Source: Argyresthia goedartella (Eukaryota; Arthropoda; Insecta; Lepidoptera; Argyresthiidae). Taken from it: a DNA stretch of 64,000 nt. Of this stretch, positions 55,175-64,000 are shown piece by piece. The stretch spans positions 11,185,501-11,249,500 of the forward strand of contig OX463807.1 of NCBI GenBank assembly GCA_949825045.1. The letters are read 5' to 3'. A program made the position numbers and the translations under genes. Position 1 is the first letter of the stretch. Each line of letters begins with the position of its first letter. The notes under the pieces were generated by a model that worked only from the letters and a program-made list of their open reading frames with translations, was not told the origin of the DNA and made no database searches.

Positions 55175-55560
55175 ATTTTTTTATTTCAAAATCAAAATTC
55201 AAAAAGAGTTTATTTCCATAAGCAACACATAGGTTACACTTGGGGAATGTCAAATCTTAAACTAACACGTATATACGGTACAGGGAAATATAGAACTCAA
55301 TTTGAATTCCGGCACCTCAATGTTTTAGATGCTGGAGGCAAAGAGGCGACTAGAAATCTCCTTATACGTTATTTTTTACAGAATTGGAGCAAACAATTTT
55401 AGGTAAAGAATGAATTACCGAGACTATACCGATGAGGTAGGGCCAAAATAAATATTGTTAAGATTGATATCTACATATGAGGTATCTGCAAAATATTCCC
55501 GTTTCCTTAAAAGAGGAAAAAAAAACGGAGTATTTCTATGAAATATTGTGAGGTATTTTT
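55175..55560 (-). repeat. LINE/SINE 3' end with TTTTGATTTTGAATTTTG tail (minus)
   Basis: The plus-strand run CAAAATCAAAATTCAAAAA at 55187-55205 is the reverse complement of a tail of the kind that ends several lepidopteran LINEs. A body follows to the right, without a clear frame. Confidence 0.45.
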
Positions 55561-55599
55561 GAGGATCAATTAAAGCTCACTACAATACATAAGGAGCTT

Positions 55600-57240
55600 A
55601 AGTTGAGGAGCCGTTACCTAAAGCCGAGCCATGCGAATGCGTCTTCTTTATCGTCACACGTGGTTCGATTTATTTTGAGTCCCAACTTTATAGTCATAGC
55701 AATTGCTTCAATTTACTACAACTCATACTTGAGTCACACTTAAAAATACAACTGGGAATAAGAGCACTTATTCCAGATTAGCGATATTTATCGTCTCCTC
55801 CGACGACTAATCCCGGACATTTCCCGCGAATATTCCGGGGGATCCGGGATTCTAAAAATTGCTGTCCACGTCCTTCGTAGAGTCCGTTAATTGTGGGGAT
55901 TATCCCTGGACTGCAGAATGAAGGCTGGGAATTAGGAAAGGGTCCAAATATATTTTATTTCACTTCTTGTTCGTTTAACGGTCCTTTTACAAAGAGCGAA
56001 AGGGTTTGTTTTAGGTTTTACGACCCGAACCCTACCTTGAACTAAACAATGGCCTTCCATGACTCTTGAACCCCCCCCCCCCCCCCCCCCCTTAAACACT
56101 TGATAATTCTATAAATAAAAGACAAAGACAAATTACACCGAACTTAAGAAAGTTAAGAACGTCCGAAGCGGTATATGGTTTTACAATTAAAATGAATTAT
56201 TTGTGTTAACCGTACAATATATTATTTTTTAAATTTTGGCATTCTGTATTAATTAATTAGTAACATTATTCCAATCTTCATTGTCAATTAATTTACTATG
56301 ACATTTTATAACTATTTTATTTTAGTTTCCGGACATGTAATGACAATTATGAATAAATATCTTATATCTTATCTTATGTATCCGTAACAAGAACTAGCAA
56401 ACATTTCGTTCACGAAAGTACTTCTGTCTGATCCAATCACAGATATCTCAACATAAGAGATAGAGCGTTCAGCCTATTTTGTATGCAAACCGATTGTCGC
56501 AAGCTGAATTCACGCACACAACGTATCATTAAATAAACACAACGAACACGCACACATAATAACCACTTACACATTTATCCCTACTCTCGTATTGGTAAAA
56601 AAAGGCAAAGCGTGCGCATGAGGCGCACATTGTTTCATAAAGCACACACACAGCGTCATGGAAATTAAATTTATTTCCTGTCTCTCTCGCTAGTAGGTAA
56701 CGCTAATGAGTATGAGAGAGGCGGAATCTGGATGCGACTCAATAGCATTACTTCCTCGGAATATTTCGTTAATCGTGTTGTTTTATTGAAGAAATATTGT
56801 ATTTTAAGTATTTACCTGTGAAATGTTATACCCTTGTTATGGAAATTTGTCGAATCACTGCGATTTTCACATAGGACAACTGCACAGGCCGGCATTATAG
56901 AACTAAAGCTAAGTGTTGTCAGTTTTCTAAGGCGAGTGGCACGTGCACTCGGGAATTCTCGCTGAGAGCAAATGAATGCACTGTATGCACACTGGGCATA
57001 CAATGGTCAGCAGTTACGCGGCGGCTTGCCCTCTCTCTAATATTCAATGCTCTGTGGATCCAATAAACAGTAAAGTAGGACCTGTCTAAACACGGGGTTT
57101 TAATACAATCTTACAGTTTACAGTCAAAACTTTACACGGAAACAGCTTACGAAGGCGTCAACGTTTTAATTAAAGCCGCTTTTTATTGGCTTACCGAATA
57201 GCGGATTTTATGTAGCGTTTATCCCGCTGCTTCAGCTTCC
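55600..57240. other. No gene seen; contains a 22-base poly-C run
   Basis: A poly-C tract lies at 56071-56092, and ordinary AT-rich DNA surrounds it. The ORF at 56812-57003 has no recognisable domain. Confidence 0.45.
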
Positions 57241-57269
57241 CTGGAACGACAGACGTTTAGGCGGGTGGC

Positions 57270-57399
57270 AGACGGTTGTGTTTGGGCGGGCGGGCGGCAT
57301 TCAGTCGTTGGGCGGCGAGAGGGCCGGTTCTGTCCCCGCTGGCTTTAGCATCGTGCGCGTAAAGTTGACTCGTTGTATTTAGTACTACTGCTGCAAGTA
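57270..57399 (+). promoter_or_regulatory. Candidate promoter and first exon end
   Basis: GC-rich island in AT-rich DNA with the arthropod initiator word TCAGT (57302-57306). A GGTTC word lies about 24 bases later (a downstream-element-like word, spacing not ideal), and GCAAGTAAGC, a good splice donor, is near 57393. It could be a noncoding first exon of a gene lying further right. Inference only. Confidence 0.3.
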
Positions 57400-58900
57400 A
57401 GCTACCTGATATTTATTTTGTGAGTATTGCATTATTATACGTAGGTTCGGTTTTTTCAGGAATTTTGATGGCAACGAAATCAAGCTTGTTGAATTTAAAG
57501 AGTCCTTTGTAATATTTCCATGTATGGTAACCCTCATACTCACTTGTATCTACCTATACTTACTCCAAGTTTATATTTGCTTTGGTAGGTGAGTAAATTG
57601 GGCGCTTATGGCAAAACTCGCAGAAAATCAAAAGATATCCGACCGGCATTTTAATACAAATATCTTCTTTTGCAGATGCAAAACTGATTGTAAACCCCTA
57701 AAATTTCTAATTCATCTGCTGAATAGCCGAGGAAGCGCCTCTGCAACACTTTTAAAAGTAATTTACCTCTTATATTTTACCCCAAAAAATCCCTTTTTAA
57801 AAACTCTGTCACTGCGGGTTTTTAATAATTACTTTTGCCCATTGATCATGCCCTGAAGGAGGGTTGTAAAAAAAAACGAGTGATGGCATTTTCGAATTTT
57901 CCAAAAGCGGACAGGATGTTCCTGTTCTTCTTTCCCAGTCTTCCGATCTTATCAAATTTGATTCAATTCTATTAAGATGGAAGTGGCTCCCCGGAAAGAA
58001 GGTCCAACGAAATTGTTTCATCATCAGCTGATAATAGACTTCATATATCGATCTACATATATTTATATAGTACCTACATGTGTGCTTCTGTTTTTTGGCT
58101 CGAATCCTTGCGTTGACACTGATTGTGGATGCCACACAGGCCATACAGAATTTGCTAAACTTCGTTTTTTTTTTACATTACTCCTTCATTACCTAAAAAG
58201 CCCTTTGCCTCCCCCTCTCTCTATACCCGATTGACCAAAAACACTCAATGTAGCCTATTTCATGTACGCTAAGAAGTTCTAGTAAAAGGTTTAAAAAAAA
58301 CTCTCTTAAAGCTCTCTTGAAAGCCAGATTAGTGTACAAAGTTCTTCAACAACAAGAGGATTTTTTGCGGAATACCGTAACTATCCCTAGTTACTTATAG
58401 CCCTTACTCTGTGTAGCAACACTTAAAATTATACCCATTACTAAACCACAAATGTGCACACCCCAGTGGAACTTGGACTTTAATTTTCATTTTACACATG
58501 GGAGAATAGGAATTCAAATGTTAAAACTGCTCTTCACCGATCTAAACAGGACCAACAGAGCTACTAATAATATTGTATTACGATTACATAAATAACAAGC
58601 TGACACTCATGATCAACAAGCTAGTATAAAGAAACATCTGCGAATACTCCTATTTTGCGTACCTTGAGATTAACAAAAGGCTGTTTTGGTCTATTGCAGC
58701 GCTTTAAGCCCTAAAGATAAAAATCGAGCAAGTACTAATCTCGAGTCAATTTCGATATTCGATAAATTTGTTTAGAACGTCGATACTATAATGCTTGACT
58801 CACCCTTTATATTTCAGGCTTTGGGATACTGTTACTTGTTATTATCATGAAAAAAATACAGTAAACCTAGTAGAGTCCACAGCAAAACCCACACGTTTTC
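57400..58900. other. No gene seen
   Basis: AT-rich DNA; short ORFs have no motifs. If the candidate promoter at 57.3 kb is real this is intron. Confidence 0.4.
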
Positions 58901-58912
58901 CACTCACAACAG

Positions 58913-59110
58913 TTTTTAGGGTTCCTTAGCCGAAGGGTGTCAAACGGGGCCCTATTACTAAGCCTCCGCTGTCCGTCCGTCCGTCAGTGCTGTATCTCAT
59001 CATAAACCGTAATAGGTAGCGAGTTGAAATATTTACAGAACATGTATTTCTGTTGACGCTACAGCAACAAATAATGAAGTACACGAGATTTTATAAATTA
59101 AAGGGGTCCC
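58913..59110 (-). repeat. Dispersed GGGTTCCGTACC repeat (copy B, partial)
   Basis: Starts TTTTTAGGGTTCC on the plus strand and continues with the reverse complement of copy A (TGTCCGTCCGTCC, TGTATCTCAT, CATGTATTTCTGTTG). Truncated at its far end. Confidence 0.75.
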
Positions 59111-59159
59111 CAAACAAGAGACGTGTTTTAACAGCAGCCGCGATAAAACAAATTATAAC

Positions 59160-59575
59160 ATAATAAAAAAACCGGTCAAGTGCGAGTCTGATTCGCGCAC
59201 GAAGGGTTCCGTACCACCGTTCAATGGAAGCGATGGTGTGGAGTGAATAGTTTGGATTTTACACAGCAAAATATTGTTGACAAAGTTATTGGTGCGGTTA
59301 CTTTCACACTCCATGTACGTAACCAGGTGCATCCATAAGTTTGTATGTGGTATTGTTGTATGGGAGCCCCCTTAAATATTTATTTTATCCTGTTTTTTAG
59401 TATTTTTTGTTATAGCGGCAACAGAAATACATAATCTGTGAAAATTTCAACTCTCTAGCTAGCTAGGTTCTTGAGATACAGCCTGGTGACAGACGGACGG
59501 ACGGACGGACGGACGGACAGCGAAGTCTTAGTAATAGGGTCCCGTTTGGAACCCTTCGGGTACGGAACCCTAAAA
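59160..59575 (+). repeat. Dispersed GGGTTCCGTACC repeat (copy C)
   Basis: CCGGTCAAGTGCGAGTCTG, ACGAAGGGTTCCGTACC, and at the end GGGTACGGAACCCTAAAAA, with seven GGAC units at 59494-59519. It lies 50 bp from copy B, in opposite orientation. Confidence 0.85.
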
Positions 59576-59579
59576 AATG

Positions 59580-60850
59580 ATCGAATATTTCGCTTTCATA
59601 TGCTTGTGATGACGCAATTGGTTTGTTATCTGTTTCGCAATCTTCCACGTTCGGATATAATATTATTCTCTTTTTGTGTTTGTTATATTATTTTTAATGG
59701 TTAAATTTTCTTGTTGGGCGAAGATAGCGATCCATGATGGCTACGTAAAAAAAAAGTTTTTTGTATGATGATACGGAACCATTAGCGTGCGAGCCGACCC
59801 ACACTTGATCGATTATTTAATATTATTTTCCCCTTCCATGTAAGCAAGATCGATTGCGTAAACGATAGTGTTAAACGAAGGATGTTGTCCCCAGGATATT
59901 GATGTCGGTTGCCATCGGAAATGGCACCCGAATCTGAGGAACTCAATTCAATTCAGATCCCATTACGTTTCATTCCTTGGGGTGACTGTTTTCATGGCTG
60001 TCACGGGATTTGAGGGCTTATTTCACCATTCCGCTGGTAAATAAAAAAGTGATTGCGTGACCCTATGCTCATTTCGTATCTGCCCGGAGCATTTTACTTT
60101 TGGGCTATGTGAATTTATGGTTTGCTATATCAAGGCTTTTTCATGATTTTTCAGCATAAGTAATAAGCACCAAACGGTATACCTATGCATTAACAGAAAG
60201 GTGCAATAACAATTTAAAGTTTTTAGGAACTGAAACGCCGTTCTCAACTAAACTTTTGTGACCAGAACCAGATTATATTTCTCTAATTAATTGAAAGAAC
60301 CAAACTTTAGTATGCACACAAACTGGCTGAACCAGACTGTGACTAGCATTCAGCTGGTCCAGTTAATACTTGTGCAGAAACCCATTGTCAAGTTAAACCT
60401 TTTGTCGCCAGACTCGTGTATTGTCCTTACAATACAACGGATTACACAACACGTGACCTCAAACATTTAAATTGGAACCGTTAATATGGAATTCGACAGC
60501 CGGAAGTTTCATTCAAATTAATCGTGTGTCAAAGGCACACTCAGTGCAAAGGTCCATACGATATCCCTCAAAGTGCAAAGGTCCATGGAGGTCCGAGCGA
60601 TAGTCGGTAGAGATACATTGAAATGGTGAATCCTTTCATATTTACGATTTGAATATTGTATAAAATTCAAAACAACAAATTATCCTTAAGACTGGGCACC
60701 TCGTTAGAAGAAGGACTTAGAATTTCACTTCAGCGTTCTCTAAAAGAACGCCTTACTGAAAAACACCTTACTTCGGGAGACTTTTCTATCAAGCAAATAT
60801 AATCGAATTACGTTTATATTAAAAATCTCAAAATTCAAATATCTTATTAC
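59580..60850. other. No gene seen
   Basis: AT-rich DNA with no recognisable repeat or coding frame. A near-tandem word pair GTGCAAAGGTCCAT occurs at 60544 and 60574. Confidence 0.4.
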
Positions 60851-60861
60851 TGTAACGTAAA

Positions 60862-61420
60862 CGTAAATTTTTGCCTTTTCTCTACGTTCAACCACTGTGG
60901 GAGCAGCAAGGCGAAGTAACTGCCCCAGATTAATTTTACGATCCCTTTTAGAAACTGTTTGTTTTTAACTAATACACATATAACAATATAGTTAAAGTTA
61001 TTATAGTTAATAAGCAGGAATAAATAATAACCAAATCATTAACAGTCCCGTCCCGTTGAGTCCCGTCATGTATGTAATCTTGAACATTGTAATATCCCTT
61101 TTTTGACAAAGTCGCTTTAACATGGATTTTAAATTGCTCAAATAGCAATTTCAAAATCTCCTGAGGTGTTTTGTTGTCGTAGAGACTGAACTGACCCTTG
61201 AAATAATTGCTAACTTACGCGAGTCTAAACCGGGGCGCAACTAGTCTGTGATTATTTCGAAGATTAACATTACAGCTATCGCAAAATTTGGAATATGTTG
61301 TAAAGTTCTTGCGTACATACATTGTATTTTCGAAAATAAATTCACTAGCTAGTCAATTTCCTTAAAAAGCTCTCTTAGGGAGTCTCTGCGTTTTAAATTA
61401 TAAATTGCTCGAATAGCTTT
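60862..61420 (-). repeat. LINE 3' part (copy 6, minus strand)
   Basis: The reverse complement gives the RT tail domain end (EQFKIHVKATLSKKGYYNVQDY) and the 3' UTR word GGGAGCAGCAAGGCGAAGT, a diverged form of the 3' UTR at 8425. Frames are broken. Confidence 0.8.
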
Positions 61421-61644
61421 CTCCCCCCGTCGCCCGCAGACCATGGGAGTGCTACGTACGAATTTGACAAGTTATAATTATAACGTGTTGCTGACCCTAA
61501 ACAGTGGCTCAAGTAGGAATAAATACCAGAGTGAAAAAGTGTTCGAGTACAAATAAATTTAACCTAATATCATTGTGTATCAGTCACAGTTCGATTTGCA
61601 TACTTTTTCGACGCATAATTAATGTAATTGCACAGCTGCTTCCT

Positions 61645-61835
61645 ACAAAGGCCTTAACTTGCCTGTCATTTGAAAGTTGGAATTTGATACACTTGGTTTT
61701 ACCAGCTTTCAACATTAAATTAGTAACTATTAACCAATTCAAGCTTTTAGACAATACACACCATCATCAAAATCTTCTTTTTGTCTTTAAATTTTGAAGA
61801 CCATTGAAGTATCAATGAAGTATCATCAGTATATA
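61645..61835 (-). repeat. Second piece of LINE copy 6
   Basis: TGAAAGTTGGAATTTGATACACTTGG and the following 150 bases are the reverse complement of about 7470-7620 of the nested LINE (the KTKCIKFSLPN region and upstream). Separated from 60862-61420 by 225 bp of unrelated sequence, indicating deletion or insertion. Confidence 0.7.
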
Positions 61836-61991
61836 AGTTCAGAAATCCCTGCTTACCCTCATTTTTGACATAATAAGAATCAATTACTTTAATAATCCTA
61901 TTTACGTAAATTGAGATTCATAAAACGCCATATTGGCCAAAAGCCTTAACTCACGCTTTGTCCCCTGTACAGAGTTGCAAAGACGCATATA

Positions 61992-63300
61992 CACAGTCAG
62001 GTCATAAGTTCTGTCACACAATAAAAACTTTTGAATTTAGAACGCTGGCCACAAAAAAGTTTATTGAATTCGAATTTCGAATTTTTCATGAAAATAAAAA
62101 TGTGTACTTTTTAGAATTTTCCTCATTTTTAAATATGGAGTGGACACTTAAAGAAGACCGTGACGCAGTTATTGCGTTGCCTCGTTGCGGTTACGCGCCA
62201 ATTCAGATTTTCGACTTACTGAAAAATTTGAATATAACCAAAATATTCGTTTATCGTACCATAAAACGATACAATGAAGACTCTAGTGTAGATGACAGGT
62301 CAAGAAGTGGTCGCCCTCGCTCTGTTAGGACTCCAGCAGTGATAAAAGCTGTAAAGGCGCGAATTCAAAGAAATCCCATACGTAAGCAGAAACTGTTGGC
62401 CCTTCAGATGGGGTTAAGCAGGACCACGGTGAAAAGGGTGTTAAATGAAGACTTAGGGCTTAGGGCATATCGAAGAAAAACATGACATCGTTTGGACGCT
62501 CGTTTAATGGACCTGAGACTGAAGAGATGCCGGGCTTTGTTGAAGCGGTACGCGGGAAAAAAGCATCGGGAAATTCTTTTTTCGGATGAAAAAATTTTCA
62601 CCGTGGAAGAGAGCTACAACAAACAAAATAATAAGGTGTACGCACACAGTAGTGAAGAAGCGAGCAACCGTATTCCGCGTGTCCAACGAGGTCATTTTCC
62701 ATCCTCGCTCATGGTTTGGTTGGGAGTCTCTTATTGGGGCTTAACTGAGGTACATTTTTGTGAGAAAGGCGTAAAAACGAATGCAGTTGTGTATCAAAAT
62801 ACAGTCCTCAAGAACCTTATGGAACCTGTTTCTCATACAATTTTTATTAACAGGCACTGGGTATTCCATTAAGATTCTGCGCCAGCTCATAGAGCGAAAA
62901 GCACACAAGACTGGCTGGCGGCGCGTGAAATCGACTTCATCCGGCACGAAGACTGGCCCTCCTCCAGTCCAGATTTGAGTCCGTTAGATTACAAGATATG
63001 GCAACACTTGGAAGAAAAGGCCTGCTCAAAGCCTCATCCTGATTTGGAGTCACTCAAGGCATCCTTGATTAAGGCAGCCGCCGATATTGACATGGACCTC
63101 GTTCGTGCTGCGATAGATGACTGGCCGCGCAGAATAAAGGCCTGTATTCAAAATCGCGGGGGTCATTTTGAATAAACTTTATTACCATAAGAATCTATGT
63201 TTTATTAAGTTAATTTTGCTATATAAATGTTTACATAAATAATAAACATGTCTAAATTATTTCATATTGCACATGTGACAGAACTTATGACCTGACTATG
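61992..63300 (+). mobile_element. maT-type mariner element, near complete
   Basis: 1309 bp. Terminal inverted repeats CACAGTCAGGTCATAAGTTC (left) and the reverse complement of the right end (CATAGTCAGGTCATAAGTTC) differ at one position. TA flanks both ends (61990-61991 and 63301-63302), the standard mariner target duplication. It carries one transposase frame with two nonsense codons. Confidence 0.95.
62135..63175 (+). pseudogene. maT (DD37D) transposase with two nonsense codons
   Basis: 346 codons from ATG 62135 to TAA 63175 in one frame, broken only by TGA at 62483-62485 and TAA at 62870-62872. N-terminal helix-turn-helix motifs (RCGYAPIQIFDLLKNLNITK; GRPRSVRTPAVIK; LGLRAYRRK). Catalytic residues: Asp in LFSDEKIFT, Asp in the DSAPAH block and Asp in DLSPLDYKIWQHL. 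I count 37 residues between the last two, the maT hallmark. The two stops fall at or near an arginine or glutamine position, consistent with CGA and CAA decay. The enzyme would excise the element at TA sites. Confidence 0.93.
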
Positions 63301-63394
63301 TACATATTTAGCCAATAATTCAATTGCGTGACAGTGAGCTAGCAAAAAATTGCTGTAAATTTTAAAATTGTATATATAGGCAGGAACGACGCGA

Positions 63395-63935
63395 CTCGGT
63401 CAAGTGCAGGTCGGACTCGTACATGAAGGGTTTCGTACCATCGTACAATAAAACTCAATCACTAAAAATAATAAAATCAAAAAAATGAGAATAACCATAT
63501 GCCCAAAATTGAATTCGATCTCAGAAACCAAAGATAGCGAAACCGATATCGTACCAATTGCCACTACAAACATGTGATAAGCCGAAAAATCAACAATATA
63601 TGCTATGTTACGGCTGGTGTTAAACCACGTCTCCTGTATTTTTTTTTTTTTTTTATTTAGCCATTAAGGTGTCCCACTGCTGGGCAAAGGCCTCCCCCTC
63701 TTTCGTCCACACTTCCCTGGTCTGTATATATAATATAATATAATAATATAATATAATAATATTTAAATAATCTCGTTCATTTGTTGTTGCTGAGGCAGCA
63801 TCGATATGTGAAAATTTCAACACTCTACAGCCCGCTGACCGGCGAAGGCACAGGCCGACAGTTGGACAGACGGAAAGCGGAGGCTTAGTAATGGGGTCCC
63901 GTTTGGCACCCTTCATGTAAGAAACCCTTAAAAAA
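63395..63935 (+). repeat. Dispersed GGGTTCCGTACC repeat (copy D), interrupted
   Basis: The start word (CGGTCAAGTGCAGGTCGGACTCG, TACATGAAGGGTTTCGTACC) lies at 63397-63442. The end (GTGAAAATTTCAACACTCT to CCCGTTTGGCACCCTTCATGTAAGAAACCCT) lies at 63807-63930. Between them lies a LINE tail fragment and AT-rich simple sequence. Confidence 0.7.
63640..63735 (-). repeat. LINE C-terminus fragment (GEAFAQQWD)
   Basis: On the minus strand the sequence encodes REVWTKEGEAFAQQWDTLMAK followed by a stop and poly-A (plus-strand poly-T at 63641-63654). This is the conserved last part of a lepidopteran jockey/RTE-type LINE ORF and its A-tail. Confidence 0.65.
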
Positions 63936-64000
63936 CTAAAAAAACTCCTCATTTTATCAAAATTACTGTTTAAGATTTTTACGATAAGTATTTCGTGGAA

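Noticed and set aside
54001..59520. GGAC runs considered as independent satellites
   Set aside because: They occur at the same place inside the dispersed GGGTTCCGTACC repeats.
1..64000. CRISPR arrays or bacterial operons
   Set aside because: No regular direct repeats with unique spacers; introns, LINEs and SINEs show that the DNA is animal.

Overview
The window looks like a transposon-dense stretch of an insect genome, most probably a moth or butterfly. One conserved host gene is visible: methionine aminopeptidase 1, on the minus strand at the left edge, split by spliceosomal introns. Nearly everything else is mobile DNA: a BEL/Pao LTR retrotransposon, LINEs whose 3' ends are short tandem repeats, a maT-type mariner, hAT-like MITEs and repeats of kinds common in Lepidoptera. 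The Lepidoptera assignment is inference from the repeat families; no marker in the window proves the species. A 200-base run of N at 16501-16700 marks an assembly gap.

Layout. 57-3107 (-): four METAP1 exons, with LINE debris in the largest intron. About 3650-15190: a three-level nest. A degraded LINE fragment is split by a BEL/Pao element (3836-14971, 5-bp target duplication CCTGC, LTRs of about 925 bp), which is itself split by a LINE (about 5619-8545). About 15291-16100: a possible MITE. 17111-24720: an integrated Polinton/adintovirus-like element. 24920-25067: a long palindrome. 25400-25580: a foldback element. 26048-27508: a broken hAT transposase. 27588-30684: a mariner-superfamily element with about 725-bp inverted repeats. 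32.2-35.3 kb: an internally deleted pogo-like element. 35.3-37.8 kb: an I/R1-type LINE with RNase H. 38817-39439 and 52951-53424: two hAT-like MITEs. 41.4-42.3 kb: two exons of an unrecognised gene. 45-61 kb: mostly noncoding DNA with SINEs and further LINE copies. 61992-63300: a nearly complete maT mariner.

The most interesting system is the Polinton/adintovirus-like block. Its minus strand carries, in order, a packaging ATPase, a DUF8207-like acidic protein, a small fibre- or coil-like protein, a retroviral-type integrase with a chromodomain, a phospholipase A2/core-like protein, an adenain-type cysteine protease, a candidate penton, a 49-codon basic ORF, a candidate double-jelly-roll major capsid protein and a 165-aa protein. 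Five of these genes are joined at four junctions by the same 4-base stop/start overlap, ATGA, which suggests coupled translation of a polycistronic late message. All ten frames are open, so the copy is recent or was kept intact. No protein-primed DNA polymerase B is visible. A small spliced gene on the plus strand converges on the block.

The transposons mostly carry clear inactivating changes (stop codons, frameshifts, internal deletions). This contrasts with the intact viral-like block.
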